Below, in pieces: positions 1 to 7,738 of a DNA stretch of 64,000 bases. The notes under the pieces are model-generated. The model did no database searches, was not told the origin of the DNA, and worked only from the letters and a program-made list of their open reading frames with translations. The DNA lies in the NCBI RefSeq assembly GCF_017115025.1, contig NZ_JABXKM010000114.1, forward strand, positions 1 through 64,000, written 5' to 3'. The stretch's first letter is position 1; each line of letters opens with the position of its first letter. A program made the translations under genes and the position numbers. The stretch is from Nostoc sp. NOS(2021). Its GTDB lineage: Bacteria; Cyanobacteriota; Cyanobacteriia; Cyanobacteriales; Nostocaceae.

Positions 1-54
1 CCCCATGCCCAATGCCCAATGCCCAATGCCCCATCTACCCAAAGAAAGTATTTA
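1..54. repeat. Short tandem repeat (CCCAATG heptamers)
   Basis: Repeated CCCAATG units run from the window edge to about base 32. This is the heptamer-type repeat common between genes in Nostoc and Anabaena. The reading frame of the downstream transporter is open through it, but the peptide it would add looks like translated repeat, so the gene start is placed after it. Confidence 0.7.
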
Positions 55-1317
55 ATGTTTCCAACTGAACCTGCTGCTGTTAATAACGGGTTTGGCGCAC
101 TGCTAAAAAACCGTGGTTTTATGCTCTTGTGGATTGGGCAACTGCTGTCCCAGTTAGCAGATAAGGTTTTCTTCGTTTTGCTGATTGCTCTACTGGAGAA
201 CTACCCACCGCTTCCTGGGTTGGCACAAAACTCGATGTACTCAACTTTGATGCTGTCGTTTACAATACCAGCAATTTTCTTCGGTTCTGCCGGTGGGATC
301 TTTGTTGACCGCTTGCCAAAAAAGCTGATTATGGTCGGCTCAGATGTGGTGCGGGGAATATTGACGCTGTGTCTTCCCTTGTTACCACGAGAGTTCGTGA
401 TTTTGTTAATCCTGACTTTTGCCATTTCTACGGTGACGCAGTTTTTTGCACCAGCTGAACAAGCAGCGATTCCCTTATTGGTGAAGCGAGAGAATTTGTT
501 AGCAGCCAATGCGCTGTTTACCAGCACGATGATGGGAGCTTTAATTGTTGGCTTTGCGATCGGAGAGCCGATTTTGAGTTTGGCGAAAAGCTTGATGGGA
601 GAAGAATACGGTCAAGAGCTTGTGGTTGGTGGATTATACATATTATCGGGTGCGATCATCCAGCCGATTAAGTTTAAAGAACCCAAACGACCGAAGCAAA
701 ATCGGGCATCAAATAACCCTTGGGCTGAATTCACCGATAGCCTGCGCTATCTCAAGAAAAACCCTTTGATCTTGAATGCGATGCTGCAACTGACAACTTT
801 ATATTGTGTGTTTGCAGCGTTAACAGTGCTGACAATTCGATTAGCCGAAGAGTTTGGTTTAAAAGAAAAACAGTTTGGCTTTTTCTTAGCAGCAGCAGGG
901 GTGGGTATGGTATTTGGTGCGGCGATTTTAGGTCACTGGGGTGAAAAATTTCATCACAAGCCCCTACCTTTAATTGGATTTTTGATGATTGCACTAGTTT
1001 TAGGGGTGTTCACTTTTACGCACAACTTGTTGCTGGCGCTAGGACTCTGTGCATTTTTGGGTGTAGGTGCTGCCTTAATTGGTGTGCCCATGCAAACTTT
1101 AATTCAACAGCAAACACCACCTACCATGCACGGTAAAGTATTTGGCTTTCAAAATCATGCCGTCAACATCGCTCTGGCCTTACCTCTGGCGATTACTGGG
1201 CCATTAACTGATGCTCTGGGCTTGCGATTTGTGCTTGTAGGAATGAGCCTTGTGGTTGCAGTTGTCGGTGTTTGGGCTTGGAAAAATACCCGCAAAGTCT
1301 TGCAAGACGTAATTTAA
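55..1317 (+). CDS. Major facilitator superfamily transporter
   Basis: This 420-residue integral membrane protein has about twelve hydrophobic segments and is an MFS permease. The loop after the second segment reads GGIFVDRLPKK, a good match to the MFS signature G-x3-D-R-x2-[KR]. A cytoplasmic basic linker around residues 210-235 separates the two six-helix halves. The start is taken at the ATG at 55 (MFPTEPAA); an in-frame ATG at 19 lies inside tandem repeat DNA. The general shape resembles the EntS/drug-efflux branch, but the substrate cannot be read from sequence. It stands alone, with an AT-rich gap before the acetolactate synthase gene. Confidence 0.85.
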   Translation: MFPTEPAAVNNGFGALLKNRGFMLLWIGQLLSQLADKVFFVLLIALLENYPPLPGLAQNSMYSTLMLSFTIPAIFFGSAGGIFVDRLPKKLIMVGSDVVRGILTLCLPLLPREFVILLILTFAISTVTQFFAPAEQAAIPLLVKRENLLAANALFTSTMMGALIVGFAIGEPILSLAKSLMGEEYGQELVVGGLYILSGAIIQPIKFKEPKRPKQNRASNNPWAEFTDSLRYLKKNPLILNAMLQLTTLYCVFAALTVLTIRLAEEFGLKEKQFGFFLAAAGVGMVFGAAILGHWGEKFHHKPLPLIGFLMIALVLGVFTFTHNLLLALGLCAFLGVGAALIGVPMQTLIQQQTPPTMHGKVFGFQNHAVNIALALPLAITGPLTDALGLRFVLVGMSLVVAVVGVWAWKNTRKVLQDVI

Positions 1318-1449
1318 TTAATGTAGGCTAATAGTCTAGATTTATATTTAATATATAAAATTCTCAGATTTTGATTGAACTTTTCAATTAAAATGAAATA
1401 TCAACTACAGAATTCAGCATTAATTTTAGCTATAGTCTGAGGTTTGACC

Positions 1450-3363
1450 GTGCGTTCACAAAGTGTCTCCGTAGGAGATTTGCCTGACCAAATTACTCTC
1501 CCACAAATCGATAATCACAAACAGTCTCGTACTTCTAGCCCGCCAGTCGTGCCCAAACGTGCATCTGGAGGTTTTGCTCTGCTTGACAGCCTTCATCGCC
1601 ACGGCGTTGATTATATTTTTGGTTATCCTGGTGGGGCAATTCTCCCAATTTACGACGACCTGTATAAGGTGCAAGCAACTGGCGCTATGAAGCACATTCT
1701 CGTGAGACACGAGCAAGGTGCAGCCCACGCTGCTGATGGTTACGCCCGTGCCACAGGGAAAGTAGGAGTATGCTTTGGCACTTCTGGACCAGGAGCAACT
1801 AACTTGGTGACAGGCATCGCCACAGCCTACATGGATTCGATCCCAATGGTTGTGGTTACAGGACAAGTAGCACGTCCGTCGATTGGTACAGATGCGTTTC
1901 AAGAAACTGATATTTACGGGATTACCCTACCAATCGTCAAGCACTCCTATGTAGTGCGTGACCCCAAAGATATGGCGCGAATTGTCGCCGAAGCCTTTCA
2001 CATCGCTAGCACTGGGCGTCCGGGGCCAGTTTTGATTGATGTCCCCAAGGATGTAGCTTTAGAAGAATTTGACTATGTACCTGTGAAACCAGGTTCAGTA
2101 AAATTACGCGGTTATCGTCCGACGGTAAAGGGAAATCCCCGGCAGATTAATGCCGCGATCCAGTTGATTACTGAAAGTCGCCGTCCGCTATTGTATGTCG
2201 GTGGTGGTGCGATCGCAGCTGGTGCCCATGAAGAAGTCAAAGAACTAGCTGAATTATTCAATATCCCTGTCACCACAACCTTAATGGGGATCGGTGCATT
2301 TGACGAACATCATCCCCTAGCTTTGGGAATGTTGGGGATGCACGGCACTGCTTACGCTAACTTTGCCGTTAGTGATTGTGACTTGCTGATTTGTGTCGGT
2401 GCCAGATTTGACGATCGCGTTACAGGCAAGTTAGACGAATTCGCCTCCCGCGCCAAAGTAATTCACATCGACATCGATCCCGCAGAAGTCGGCAAAAACC
2501 GCGTTCCCGAAGTACCCATCGTCGGCGATGTGCGGAATGTGTTAGTAGACTTGTTGCGTCGATGCCAAGAAACAGGGGTCAAGGCTACACCTAATCAAAA
2601 CCAAGAGTGGCTGAATTTAGTTAACCGTTGGCGCGAAGAGTATCCTCTAATAGTGCCGCACCATCCCGACAGCATTTCACCCCAAGAAGTGATTGTAGAA
2701 GTCAGTCGCCAAGCACCCCACGCTTTCTACACCACAGATGTCGGACAACATCAAATGTGGGCAGCACAATTCCTGAAGAATGGCCCAAGGCGCTGGATTT
2801 CTAGTGCTGGTTTGGGAACGATGGGTTTTGGCTTACCTGCGGCAATGGGCGCGAAAGTGGCGTTTCCTGATGAAGAAGTCATCTGTATCAGTGGCGATGC
2901 CAGTTTCCAAATGTGTTTGCAGGAACTTGGTACACTTGCACAGTATGGGATAAATGTCAAGACAATAATTATCAATAACGGCTGGCAAGGGATGGTGCGC
3001 CAGTGGCAGCAAGCCTTCTATGGTGAGCGTTACTCCTGCTCAAACATGGAAGTAGGGATGCCAGACGTAGAGTTGTTAGCAAAAGCCTATGGGATTAAAG
3101 GCATGGTAATCCGCGATCGCAGTGAATTGAAAGATGCGATCGCCGAAATGCTGGCACATAATGGCCCGGTAATCGTGAATGCCCACGTCACCAGAGACGA
3201 AAACTGCTATCCAATGGTAATCCCTGGCAAGAGCAACGCTCAAATGGTCGGTTTGCAGAAGCAACCGCCGAAAGCCGCAGTAGAAGCAGTTTATTGTAGC
3301 CACTGTAGTGCAAAAAATGCTCCTACCCACAACTTCTGCGCTGAGTGTGGGACGAAACTGTAA
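1450..3363 (+). CDS. ilvB: Acetolactate synthase large subunit with C-terminal zinc ribbon
   Basis: This is acetohydroxyacid synthase, which condenses pyruvate with pyruvate or 2-oxobutyrate in valine, leucine and isoleucine synthesis, using thiamine diphosphate and FAD. The N-terminal ThDP domain carries the catalytic Glu in [15 protein letters not shown]. The C-terminal ThDP motif begins GDASFQM and ends [12 protein letters not shown]. The GTG at 1450 is chosen because GAGG lies seven bases upstream; a TTG at 1444 would sit almost on that site. The protein is 637 residues against about 570-590 for most bacterial enzymes. The excess is a 40-residue N-terminal extension and a C-terminal ribbon with two Cys-x2-Cys knuckles (CSHC, CAEC). 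No regulatory subunit gene is adjacent. Confidence 0.95.
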   Translation: MRSQSVSVGDLPDQITLPQIDNHKQSRTSSPPVVPKRASGGFALLDSLHRHGVDYIFGYPGGAILPIYDDLYKVQATGAMKHILVRHEQGAAHAADGYARATGKVGVCFGTSGPGATNLVTGIATAYMDSIPMVVVTGQVARPSIGTDAFQETDIYGITLPIVKHSYVVRDPKDMARIVAEAFHIASTGRPGPVLIDVPKDVALEEFDYVPVKPGSVKLRGYRPTVKGNPRQINAAIQLITESRRPLLYVGGGAIAAGAHEEVKELAELFNIPVTTTLMGIGAFDEHHPLALGMLGMHGTAYANFAVSDCDLLICVGARFDDRVTGKLDEFASRAKVIHIDIDPAEVGKNRVPEVPIVGDVRNVLVDLLRRCQETGVKATPNQNQEWLNLVNRWREEYPLIVPHHPDSISPQEVIVEVSRQAPHAFYTTDVGQHQMWAAQFLKNGPRRWISSAGLGTMGFGLPAAMGAKVAFPDEEVICISGDASFQMCLQELGTLAQYGINVKTIIINNGWQGMVRQWQQAFYGERYSCSNMEVGMPDVELLAKAYGIKGMVIRDRSELKDAIAEMLAHNGPVIVNAHVTRDENCYPMVIPGKSNAQMVGLQKQPPKAAVEAVYCSHCSAKNAPTHNFCAECGTKL

Positions 3364-3392
3364 CGCTTTTCCAAGAAATAAATTACTACTAC

Positions 3393-3658
3393 TTGTGGGG
3401 TGGGCCGAAAAGCCATTGGTGTCAAGTTAAGCCAAAACCCTTTTAAAACCTCGTTTCCAGCCTCTGGCTGGAAATGCACCTCATCGCAGCTCTGCCGCCA
3501 GCAAGAGAGGCGGAGCCTCAACGACGGGCATTCCCAGTCTGAGACTGGGAACGAGACAATCTCTAAAAGCTTGTTCTAGGCTGGTTTTCACGTTAAGTTG
3601 ACACCAATGGCATCTTGCCCGCCCTTGATTACGAACTCTCGTGTCGCCCACCCCACAA
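3393..3658. repeat. Nested inverted-repeat (MITE-like) composite element
   Basis: Outer arms TTGTGGGGTGGGC (3393-3405) and its reverse complement (3646-3658) enclose a second pair of arms. The inner pair, GCCATTGGTGTCAA... at 3412-3430 and its complement at about 3593-3612, matches over 19 bases with one mismatch. Between the inner arms are three further hairpins: CCAGCCTCTGGCTGG, GCTCTGCCGCC...GGCGGAGC, and TTCCCAGTCTGAGACTGGGAA. There is no coding sequence. The outer motif recurs near 7083, 23207 and 41473. The remainder of the 625-base gap up to 3988 holds the small element at 3689 and AT-rich sequence. Confidence 0.65.
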
Positions 3659-3688
3659 TAAATAGTTGGATATTTTTTTGTTTGGAAC

Positions 3689-3781
3689 AGGACTTACGTA
3701 AACAATAGCCGAAAAGAATGATTTTCTTCTTAGGGGCAATTCATGAATTGCCCGTACAGCGTGTACTTTTGCGTAAGTCTT
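3689..3781. repeat. MITE copy 1, ends AGGACTTACG
   Basis: The left end AGGACTTACGTAA and right end TTGCGTAAGTCTT are imperfect inverted repeats. The 20-base palindrome GGGCAATTCATGAATTGCCC lies in the middle (3734-3753). The same termini occur near 24101, 30475 and 31471. No open reading frame is present, so any movement would need a transposase in trans. Confidence 0.6.
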
Positions 3782-3988
3782 ATGGAAGTCCTTAACGCTT
3801 TTTGATAATTCTGGGCAGTTTAACCGTTTTTATACGCAGAGGAATATATTCTTTGCGTATTTTTTATGAAAAAAAGATTCATCCGAATGTGTTTTTCCGC
3901 ATTCTTTTGGGAATCCTAAATTTTAGGAAGCCTTCTAAGCCGCAAGGTATTACTTCCTGAAATATCACGTAACCTTTAAAGGATAATT

Positions 3989-4537
3989 ATGTCTAAACGC
4001 AAGTTGCCCAAAGGCCGTAGCACCAGTTCAGTTGCTCTAGAACCAGAAGTTGCGATCGCAGTTATAGGACTTTTTTCCGCAGCTGCTGATGGTGATGGTA
4101 TAACCATAGAAGAACAATACGCTTTGAGTAAAATGCTGGGTGCCGTTTCCCACTTTGAAGATTTCTCTGATGAAGACTTTGAAGAGTTGACCGAGAAAGT
4201 CACCAGCTTACTAGAAGAAGAAGAACCTGAAGTTCTAATCAAGCAGGCGATCGAATCCTTACCGAATAAAGATTATCGAGAAGCTGCATATATCACCGCT
4301 ATCTTAGTGGTGGGGATTGACGAAGAAGTACCCGAAGCAGAACAGGATTATATCTCTGAGCTTCAGGAAGCCTTGAAAATTTCAGACAAACGAGCACAAG
4401 AACTCATAGACGAAGTATTCGGGGCAGACGAGGAAGACGAGGAGGACGAGGAGGACGAGGAAGACGAGGAAGATGAGGAAGGTGAGGAAGATGAGGAAGA
4501 GGAAAAACAAAAAGGAAAAGCAAAAGCAAAGCGTTAA
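3989..4537 (+). CDS. TerB-like acidic protein
   Basis: This 182-residue protein has a helical N-terminal domain (about residues 18-145) with the acidic segment AAADGDGITIEEQ, resembling TerB-type tellurite-resistance/putative metal-binding domains. It ends in a run of about 35 Glu and Asp residues and a short Lys-rich tip. The DNA encoding the tail (about 4429-4510) is a purine-only GAGGAxGAC repeat, so its length probably varies between strains by slippage. AAAGGA lies upstream of the ATG. The gene stands alone between two repeat-containing gaps. The TerB assignment rests on general pattern only. Confidence 0.6.
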   Translation: MSKRKLPKGRSTSSVALEPEVAIAVIGLFSAAADGDGITIEEQYALSKMLGAVSHFEDFSDEDFEELTEKVTSLLEEEEPEVLIKQAIESLPNKDYREAAYITAILVVGIDEEVPEAEQDYISELQEALKISDKRAQELIDEVFGADEEDEEDEEDEEDEEDEEGEEDEEEEKQKGKAKAKR

Positions 4538-4609
4538 TTTCCTCCTGTCGAACTGACGTTAAAAAAATGCCACACCAAGGTATTATCATCAAGTAGTTTT
4601 AAGAACTAT

Positions 4610-6076
4610 GTGATGACCAGGAAAATTTCTCTTAGCTTGATGCTGCTGTTTCTGGGTACTCAAATTGGTGTTACCCAGCCAGCAGCTAAAGCACAAACCC
4701 CAGTTGCACCAACAACTACCACAAAATCAATTTGCTCTACCCAACTGGGAACAGCTATAGATGCTGTAATCAATCGTCCCTTATTCAGTCGGGGGCGCTG
4801 GGGAATTTTGGTGCAACCCCTGTCAACGGGGCAAACTCTTTACAGTCGGGATGCTCAGAAATATTTTACTCCCGCGTCTAACCTGAAGTTGCTGACAACA
4901 GCAGCTGCATTGCAGCAGTTGGGTGCTAATTTTCGGATTCGCACCTCAATTTATCAGAATGGCAATGGTGTTTTACGTGTTGTCGGTAGGGGAGATCCCA
5001 GTTTAAGTGATACTCAACTGCAAACATTGGCACAGCAGCTAAAACAGAAAGGTATTACTCAAATTCAGCGCTTGATAGCTGATGATAGTTATATTCAAGG
5101 AGATATTGTTAACCCCACCTGGCAATGGGAAGATGTGCAGTCAGACTATGGCGCACCAGTCAGCAGCTTTATTCTAAATCAAAATATTTTTAGCTTAAAA
5201 CTTGTACCGCAGGCTGTAGGTAAATCTTTACAAGTGCTGTGGATTGATGCTGGCGAGGCGAAACAATGGCGGATAATTAATCAGTCAGTAACCGTTGCCC
5301 AAAATCAACCAAGCTACGTCAACGTTACCCGCGAATTATCAGGAACAGTATTACGAATTCAAGGACAACTGACAACGAATTCTGAACCGTCTTTAATAGA
5401 TTTGCCTGTAGTTGACCCTAATTATTACTTCTTACGGCGCTTCCGTACTGCTTTGGCAACAGAAAAAATTACCTTGGGGCAAACATTAGTCGTAAGTGGT
5501 GGTGTTAATCAAGCGGAAATAGCATTTGTAGAGTCGCCACCTTTATCGGAATTATTAATGGAAACTCTTCAGAATAGTAATAATCTTTATGCTGAAGCAC
5601 TGCTGAGAGCATTAGCTGTAAAAAAAACCAGAGTGAAAAATCAAACTAGCGCTGATGTCGGTTTGGAAGTTGTCAAAGCGAGTTTAACTCAATTGGGAGT
5701 TGATCCAGCAAATTATGTATTAGTGGATGGTTCGGGTTTATCACGTCGGGACTTAGTGACACCAGAAGCTTTTGTACAAACTTTGCGAGGAATCGCAAGA
5801 ACACCAACAGCATATGTGTATCGCGCATCTTTACCCGTAGCGGGTAAAAGTGGAACCTTGAAAGGCCGCTTTCAAGATACACCTGCTGAGGGCATTGTCC
5901 AAGCAAAAACAGGTACGTTAACGGGTGTAGTTTCTCTATCTGGATATATGAATGCGCCTAAATATGAGCCGTTGGTTTTTAGTATTATCGTGAATCAATC
6001 GGAGCAACCTGCAACAGTTGTACGCCAAGCTGTTGATGAAATTGTTGTGTTGCTAGCACAGTTGCGGCATTGTTAA
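4610..6076 (+). CDS. dacB: D-Ala-D-Ala carboxypeptidase/endopeptidase, PBP4 (S13) family
   Basis: This exported serine peptidase trims or cleaves peptidoglycan cross-links in the periplasm. A signal peptide covers about residues 1-30, ending near AKAQ. The three active-site motifs of S13 enzymes are present in order: SNLK (S-x2-K), SNN (S-x-N) and KSGT (K-[ST]-G). A further KTGTLTGV follows downstream. At 488 residues it matches E. coli PBP4 (477). Translation could begin at GTG 4610 or ATG 4613; they are adjacent and differ by one residue. The gene stands alone. Confidence 0.92.
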   Translation: MMTRKISLSLMLLFLGTQIGVTQPAAKAQTPVAPTTTTKSICSTQLGTAIDAVINRPLFSRGRWGILVQPLSTGQTLYSRDAQKYFTPASNLKLLTTAAALQQLGANFRIRTSIYQNGNGVLRVVGRGDPSLSDTQLQTLAQQLKQKGITQIQRLIADDSYIQGDIVNPTWQWEDVQSDYGAPVSSFILNQNIFSLKLVPQAVGKSLQVLWIDAGEAKQWRIINQSVTVAQNQPSYVNVTRELSGTVLRIQGQLTTNSEPSLIDLPVVDPNYYFLRRFRTALATEKITLGQTLVVSGGVNQAEIAFVESPPLSELLMETLQNSNNLYAEALLRALAVKKTRVKNQTSADVGLEVVKASLTQLGVDPANYVLVDGSGLSRRDLVTPEAFVQTLRGIARTPTAYVYRASLPVAGKSGTLKGRFQDTPAEGIVQAKTGTLTGVVSLSGYMNAPKYEPLVFSIIVNQSEQPATVVRQAVDEIVVLLAQLRHC

Positions 6077-6192
6077 GAAATGTTTAGAGATGCAAAATTT
6101 TGCGTCTCTACATTCGTCTACTCTGGTAATTAATTGAAGCGATCGCAGTATAGGATGATCAGAACACTGATTTGTGAAAATTCTCTATGTCC

Positions 6193-6225
6193 AGATCCCC
6201 GACTTCTCAAAGAAGTTGGGGATCT
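6193..6225. repeat. Dispersed hairpin repeat AGATCCCCGACTTCT
   Basis: AGATCCCCGACTTCT (6193-6207) and AGAAGTTGGGGATCT (6211-6225) form a near-perfect stem-loop. A weaker outer pair (TTTGTGAAAA / TTTTCACGAA) flanks it. It sits between two convergent genes and may help end transcription, though it looks like a dispersed cyanobacterial repeat. Confidence 0.55.
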
Positions 6226-6262
6226 AACTTTTCACGAATGATTTAGGATTGCTATAGCTATC

Positions 6263-6760
6263 TCAGATGTCAATAATTCGGAGTCCCATGATTACTAAGT
6301 CCCGTTCAACGCTGTCAATTTCGGCAACTTTAGGTAAATGTCCCCAGTTTTGAAAACCAAATGTTTCAAAAAGTTTTAAACTGGGTTGATTGTGGGCGAA
6401 AATGAAGCAGACTAGGGTCTTTAAACCCAAACTAGGACTTTCGCTAATTGCTTGTGCTAATAGTTGTCGTCCCAAACCACACCGATGAAAGTGAGGGGCT
6501 ATGTAAATACTAATTTCGGCAGTCGTACTATAGGCGGGCCGCCCATAAAAAGATTGGAAACTAAGCCATCCAGCAATTACTCCCTCTACTTCGATTACCC
6601 AAATTGGACGTTGTAAAGGCGATCGCGCCTTAAACCAAGAAAAGCGACTTTCCACAGATATTGGCTCTAAATCAGCAGTTGCCATGCGGCTAGGAATTGC
6701 AGCATTGTAAATTGCCACAATTGCAGGCAAGTCAGTTTCAGTCGCATGGCGAATAGTCAT
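6263..6760 (-). CDS. GNAT N-acetyltransferase (phosphinothricin acetyltransferase-like)
   Basis: This 165-residue protein is a single GNAT domain that would transfer an acetyl group from acetyl-CoA to a small amine. The start TIRHATETDLPAIVAIYN and the middle SIYIAPHFHRCGLGRQLL are typical of the Pat/bar-like branch. The second stretch holds the acetyl-CoA pyrophosphate-binding R/Q-x2-G-x-G/A loop (RCGLGR). The following FETFGF segment is also typical. The true substrate is unknown; this branch includes Met-sulfoximine and amino-acid acetylases. It is convergent with the preceding dacB. Confidence 0.85.
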   Translation of the reverse strand: MTIRHATETDLPAIVAIYNAAIPSRMATADLEPISVESRFSWFKARSPLQRPIWVIEVEGVIAGWLSFQSFYGRPAYSTTAEISIYIAPHFHRCGLGRQLLAQAISESPSLGLKTLVCFIFAHNQPSLKLFETFGFQNWGHLPKVAEIDSVERDLVIMGLRIIDI

Positions 6761-6811
6761 TGCTGGCGTCTTGGAGAAAATTTTGAGAAAATATTCAAAA
6801 ATAATACAGCG

Positions 6812-6940
6812 TTACAGAAGCCGTAACCCACCCTTGTATCTTAGAAGAAGTGGTAGACCGTCGCTTGGATAGCAAGCCGCAGTTCCTCCGGTTCCTCCAC
6901 CAACAACTAAAACATCAGCTGTATAGGTTTGATGAAGCAT
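6812..6940 (-). pseudogene. Remnant of an FAD-dependent oxidoreductase gene
   Basis: Reading the minus strand from an ATG at 6940, preceded by GAGGTGAG, gives 42 codons starting MLHQTYTADVLVVGGGTGGT. This is a textbook dinucleotide-binding GxGxxG strand-loop-helix start of a flavoprotein. After GGTAA the frame is lost: the next bases read naturally as A-I-Q-A in a shifted frame, and the sequence then ends at a stop at 6812. Only the first 25 or so residues of the ancestral gene survive. It marks the left margin of the accessory island. Confidence 0.7.
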
Positions 6941-7082
6941 TTCTCACCTCGCTGGAATGTACCCATTTAGGCTAGATCAGACAAGATAGTTTTAATATCC
7001 GTTGCTAGAGAAAGGTATAAATAGCTTCCTTTTTTGGCATATCAGCGTATAAAATAATATATATTTAAATTGCATAGTTAAG

Positions 7083-7107
7083 GCGGGCAAGATGCCCACC
7101 CCACAAG
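7083..7107. repeat. GGCGGGCA...TGCCCACCCCACAA repeat
   Basis: A short hairpin with GGCGGGCAAGATGCCCACC matches the outer arms of the composite element at 3393-3658 and the repeat near 41473. Apart from this and the gene remnant upstream, the gap from 6761 to 7152 shows nothing else. Confidence 0.5.
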
Positions 7108-7152
7108 AGTTTGCACAATTGAGAATGTGCAAGTTAAATGTCCGAAAGCTTG

Positions 7153-7473
7153 TTATGCTACTGACAGATGTTTGAACGGACGATCTCGCTCTTTTAATTG
7201 TTGATCTAACTCCTCTTTGTAGGTATCAAGTTGCCGAGTTTTCATTGCTTTGAGAACGCGCTGATTACGAGAGGGAATTCCAAGCTGTTCAAGCAACCGC
7301 ATAATCTCTTGCATTAAATAGCCACGTCTCTCATCGTCTTGTTTTGCCTTTATGAAAGAAATTGCGGTTTTCATACATTTAGTTTTTTCAGACACAGATT
7401 CAGGACAGGAGAAAAATGATTGTAATAAATCAACAGCCGAGCTATTATTGTTAGGCGTGGTTCTCATTTTCAT
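7153..7473 (-). CDS. Small hypothetical protein next to the RT operon
   Basis: This 106-residue ORF is not recognised. It is polar and predicted helical, with a basic/acidic C-terminal half (residues about 60-100) of coiled-coil character and no membrane segment. No good ribosome site precedes either ATG (7473 or 7467). It diverges from the reverse transcriptase gene across a 265-base gap that contains a palindrome (7479-7493) and a terminator-like hairpin. It could be a small partner or regulator of that operon, or a fragment of an older gene. Confidence 0.4.
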   Translation of the reverse strand: MKMRTTPNNNSSAVDLLQSFFSCPESVSEKTKCMKTAISFIKAKQDDERRGYLMQEIMRLLEQLGIPSRNQRVLKAMKTRQLDTYKEELDQQLKERDRPFKHLSVA

Positions 7474-7478
7474 TAATT

Positions 7479-7493
7479 ACTGAATTATTCAGT
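7479..7493. promoter_or_regulatory. Palindrome ACTGAATTATTCAGT, possible operator
   Basis: This perfect dyad (7-base arms around one T) lies just upstream of the start of the small minus-strand gene, inside the divergent region shared with the reverse transcriptase operon. A role as an operator is inference only. Confidence 0.3.
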
Positions 7494-7581
7494 GGATTTG
7501 AGGACTTAGTTTTTAGAAACTATTGAACTGAAATAAGTTAATAGCCTATCCCAAAGACAACTGGGAAAGGTTAACCAAATC

Positions 7582-7614
7582 AAAAGGCAATCCAATGGCG
7601 TTGGATTGCCTTTT
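7582..7614. terminator. Perfect 14-bp stem-loop in the RT leader region
   Basis: AAAAGGCAATCCAA (7582-7595) pairs perfectly with TTGGATTGCCTTTT (7601-7614) around the loop TGGCG. The A and T runs at the stem ends make it resemble a bidirectional intrinsic terminator. It lies 125 bases before the reverse transcriptase start, where no plus-strand gene needs ending, so it may instead belong to a small RNA of the system. Confidence 0.6.
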
Positions 7615-7698
7615 ATCTGTTAATGCCAGTATAAATGTTTTTTACTAATTTACCAATAAGTATTTATATTTATTGTCATATTTATTTTTACAAGCCAC

Positions 7699-7720
7699 TA
7701 TACAGTTGTAGATGTATACT
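7699..7720 (+). promoter_or_regulatory. TATACA-N8-TGTATA dyad and TATACT, likely promoter/operator
   Basis: TATACA (7699-7704) and TGTATA (7713-7718) form an inverted repeat that overlaps a good -10 hexamer, TATACT (7715-7720), 19 bases before the reverse transcriptase start. No convincing -35 is spaced 17 bases away. The protein's own N-terminal ribbon-helix-helix could bind here and autoregulate; that is inference. Confidence 0.35.
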
Positions 7721-7738
7721 GAAACAATAGCGTAACTT

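Noticed and set aside
4404-4592. Minus-strand frame rich in Leu/Pro/His opposite the acidic tail
   Set aside because: It is the antisense of the GAGGAxGAC repeat.
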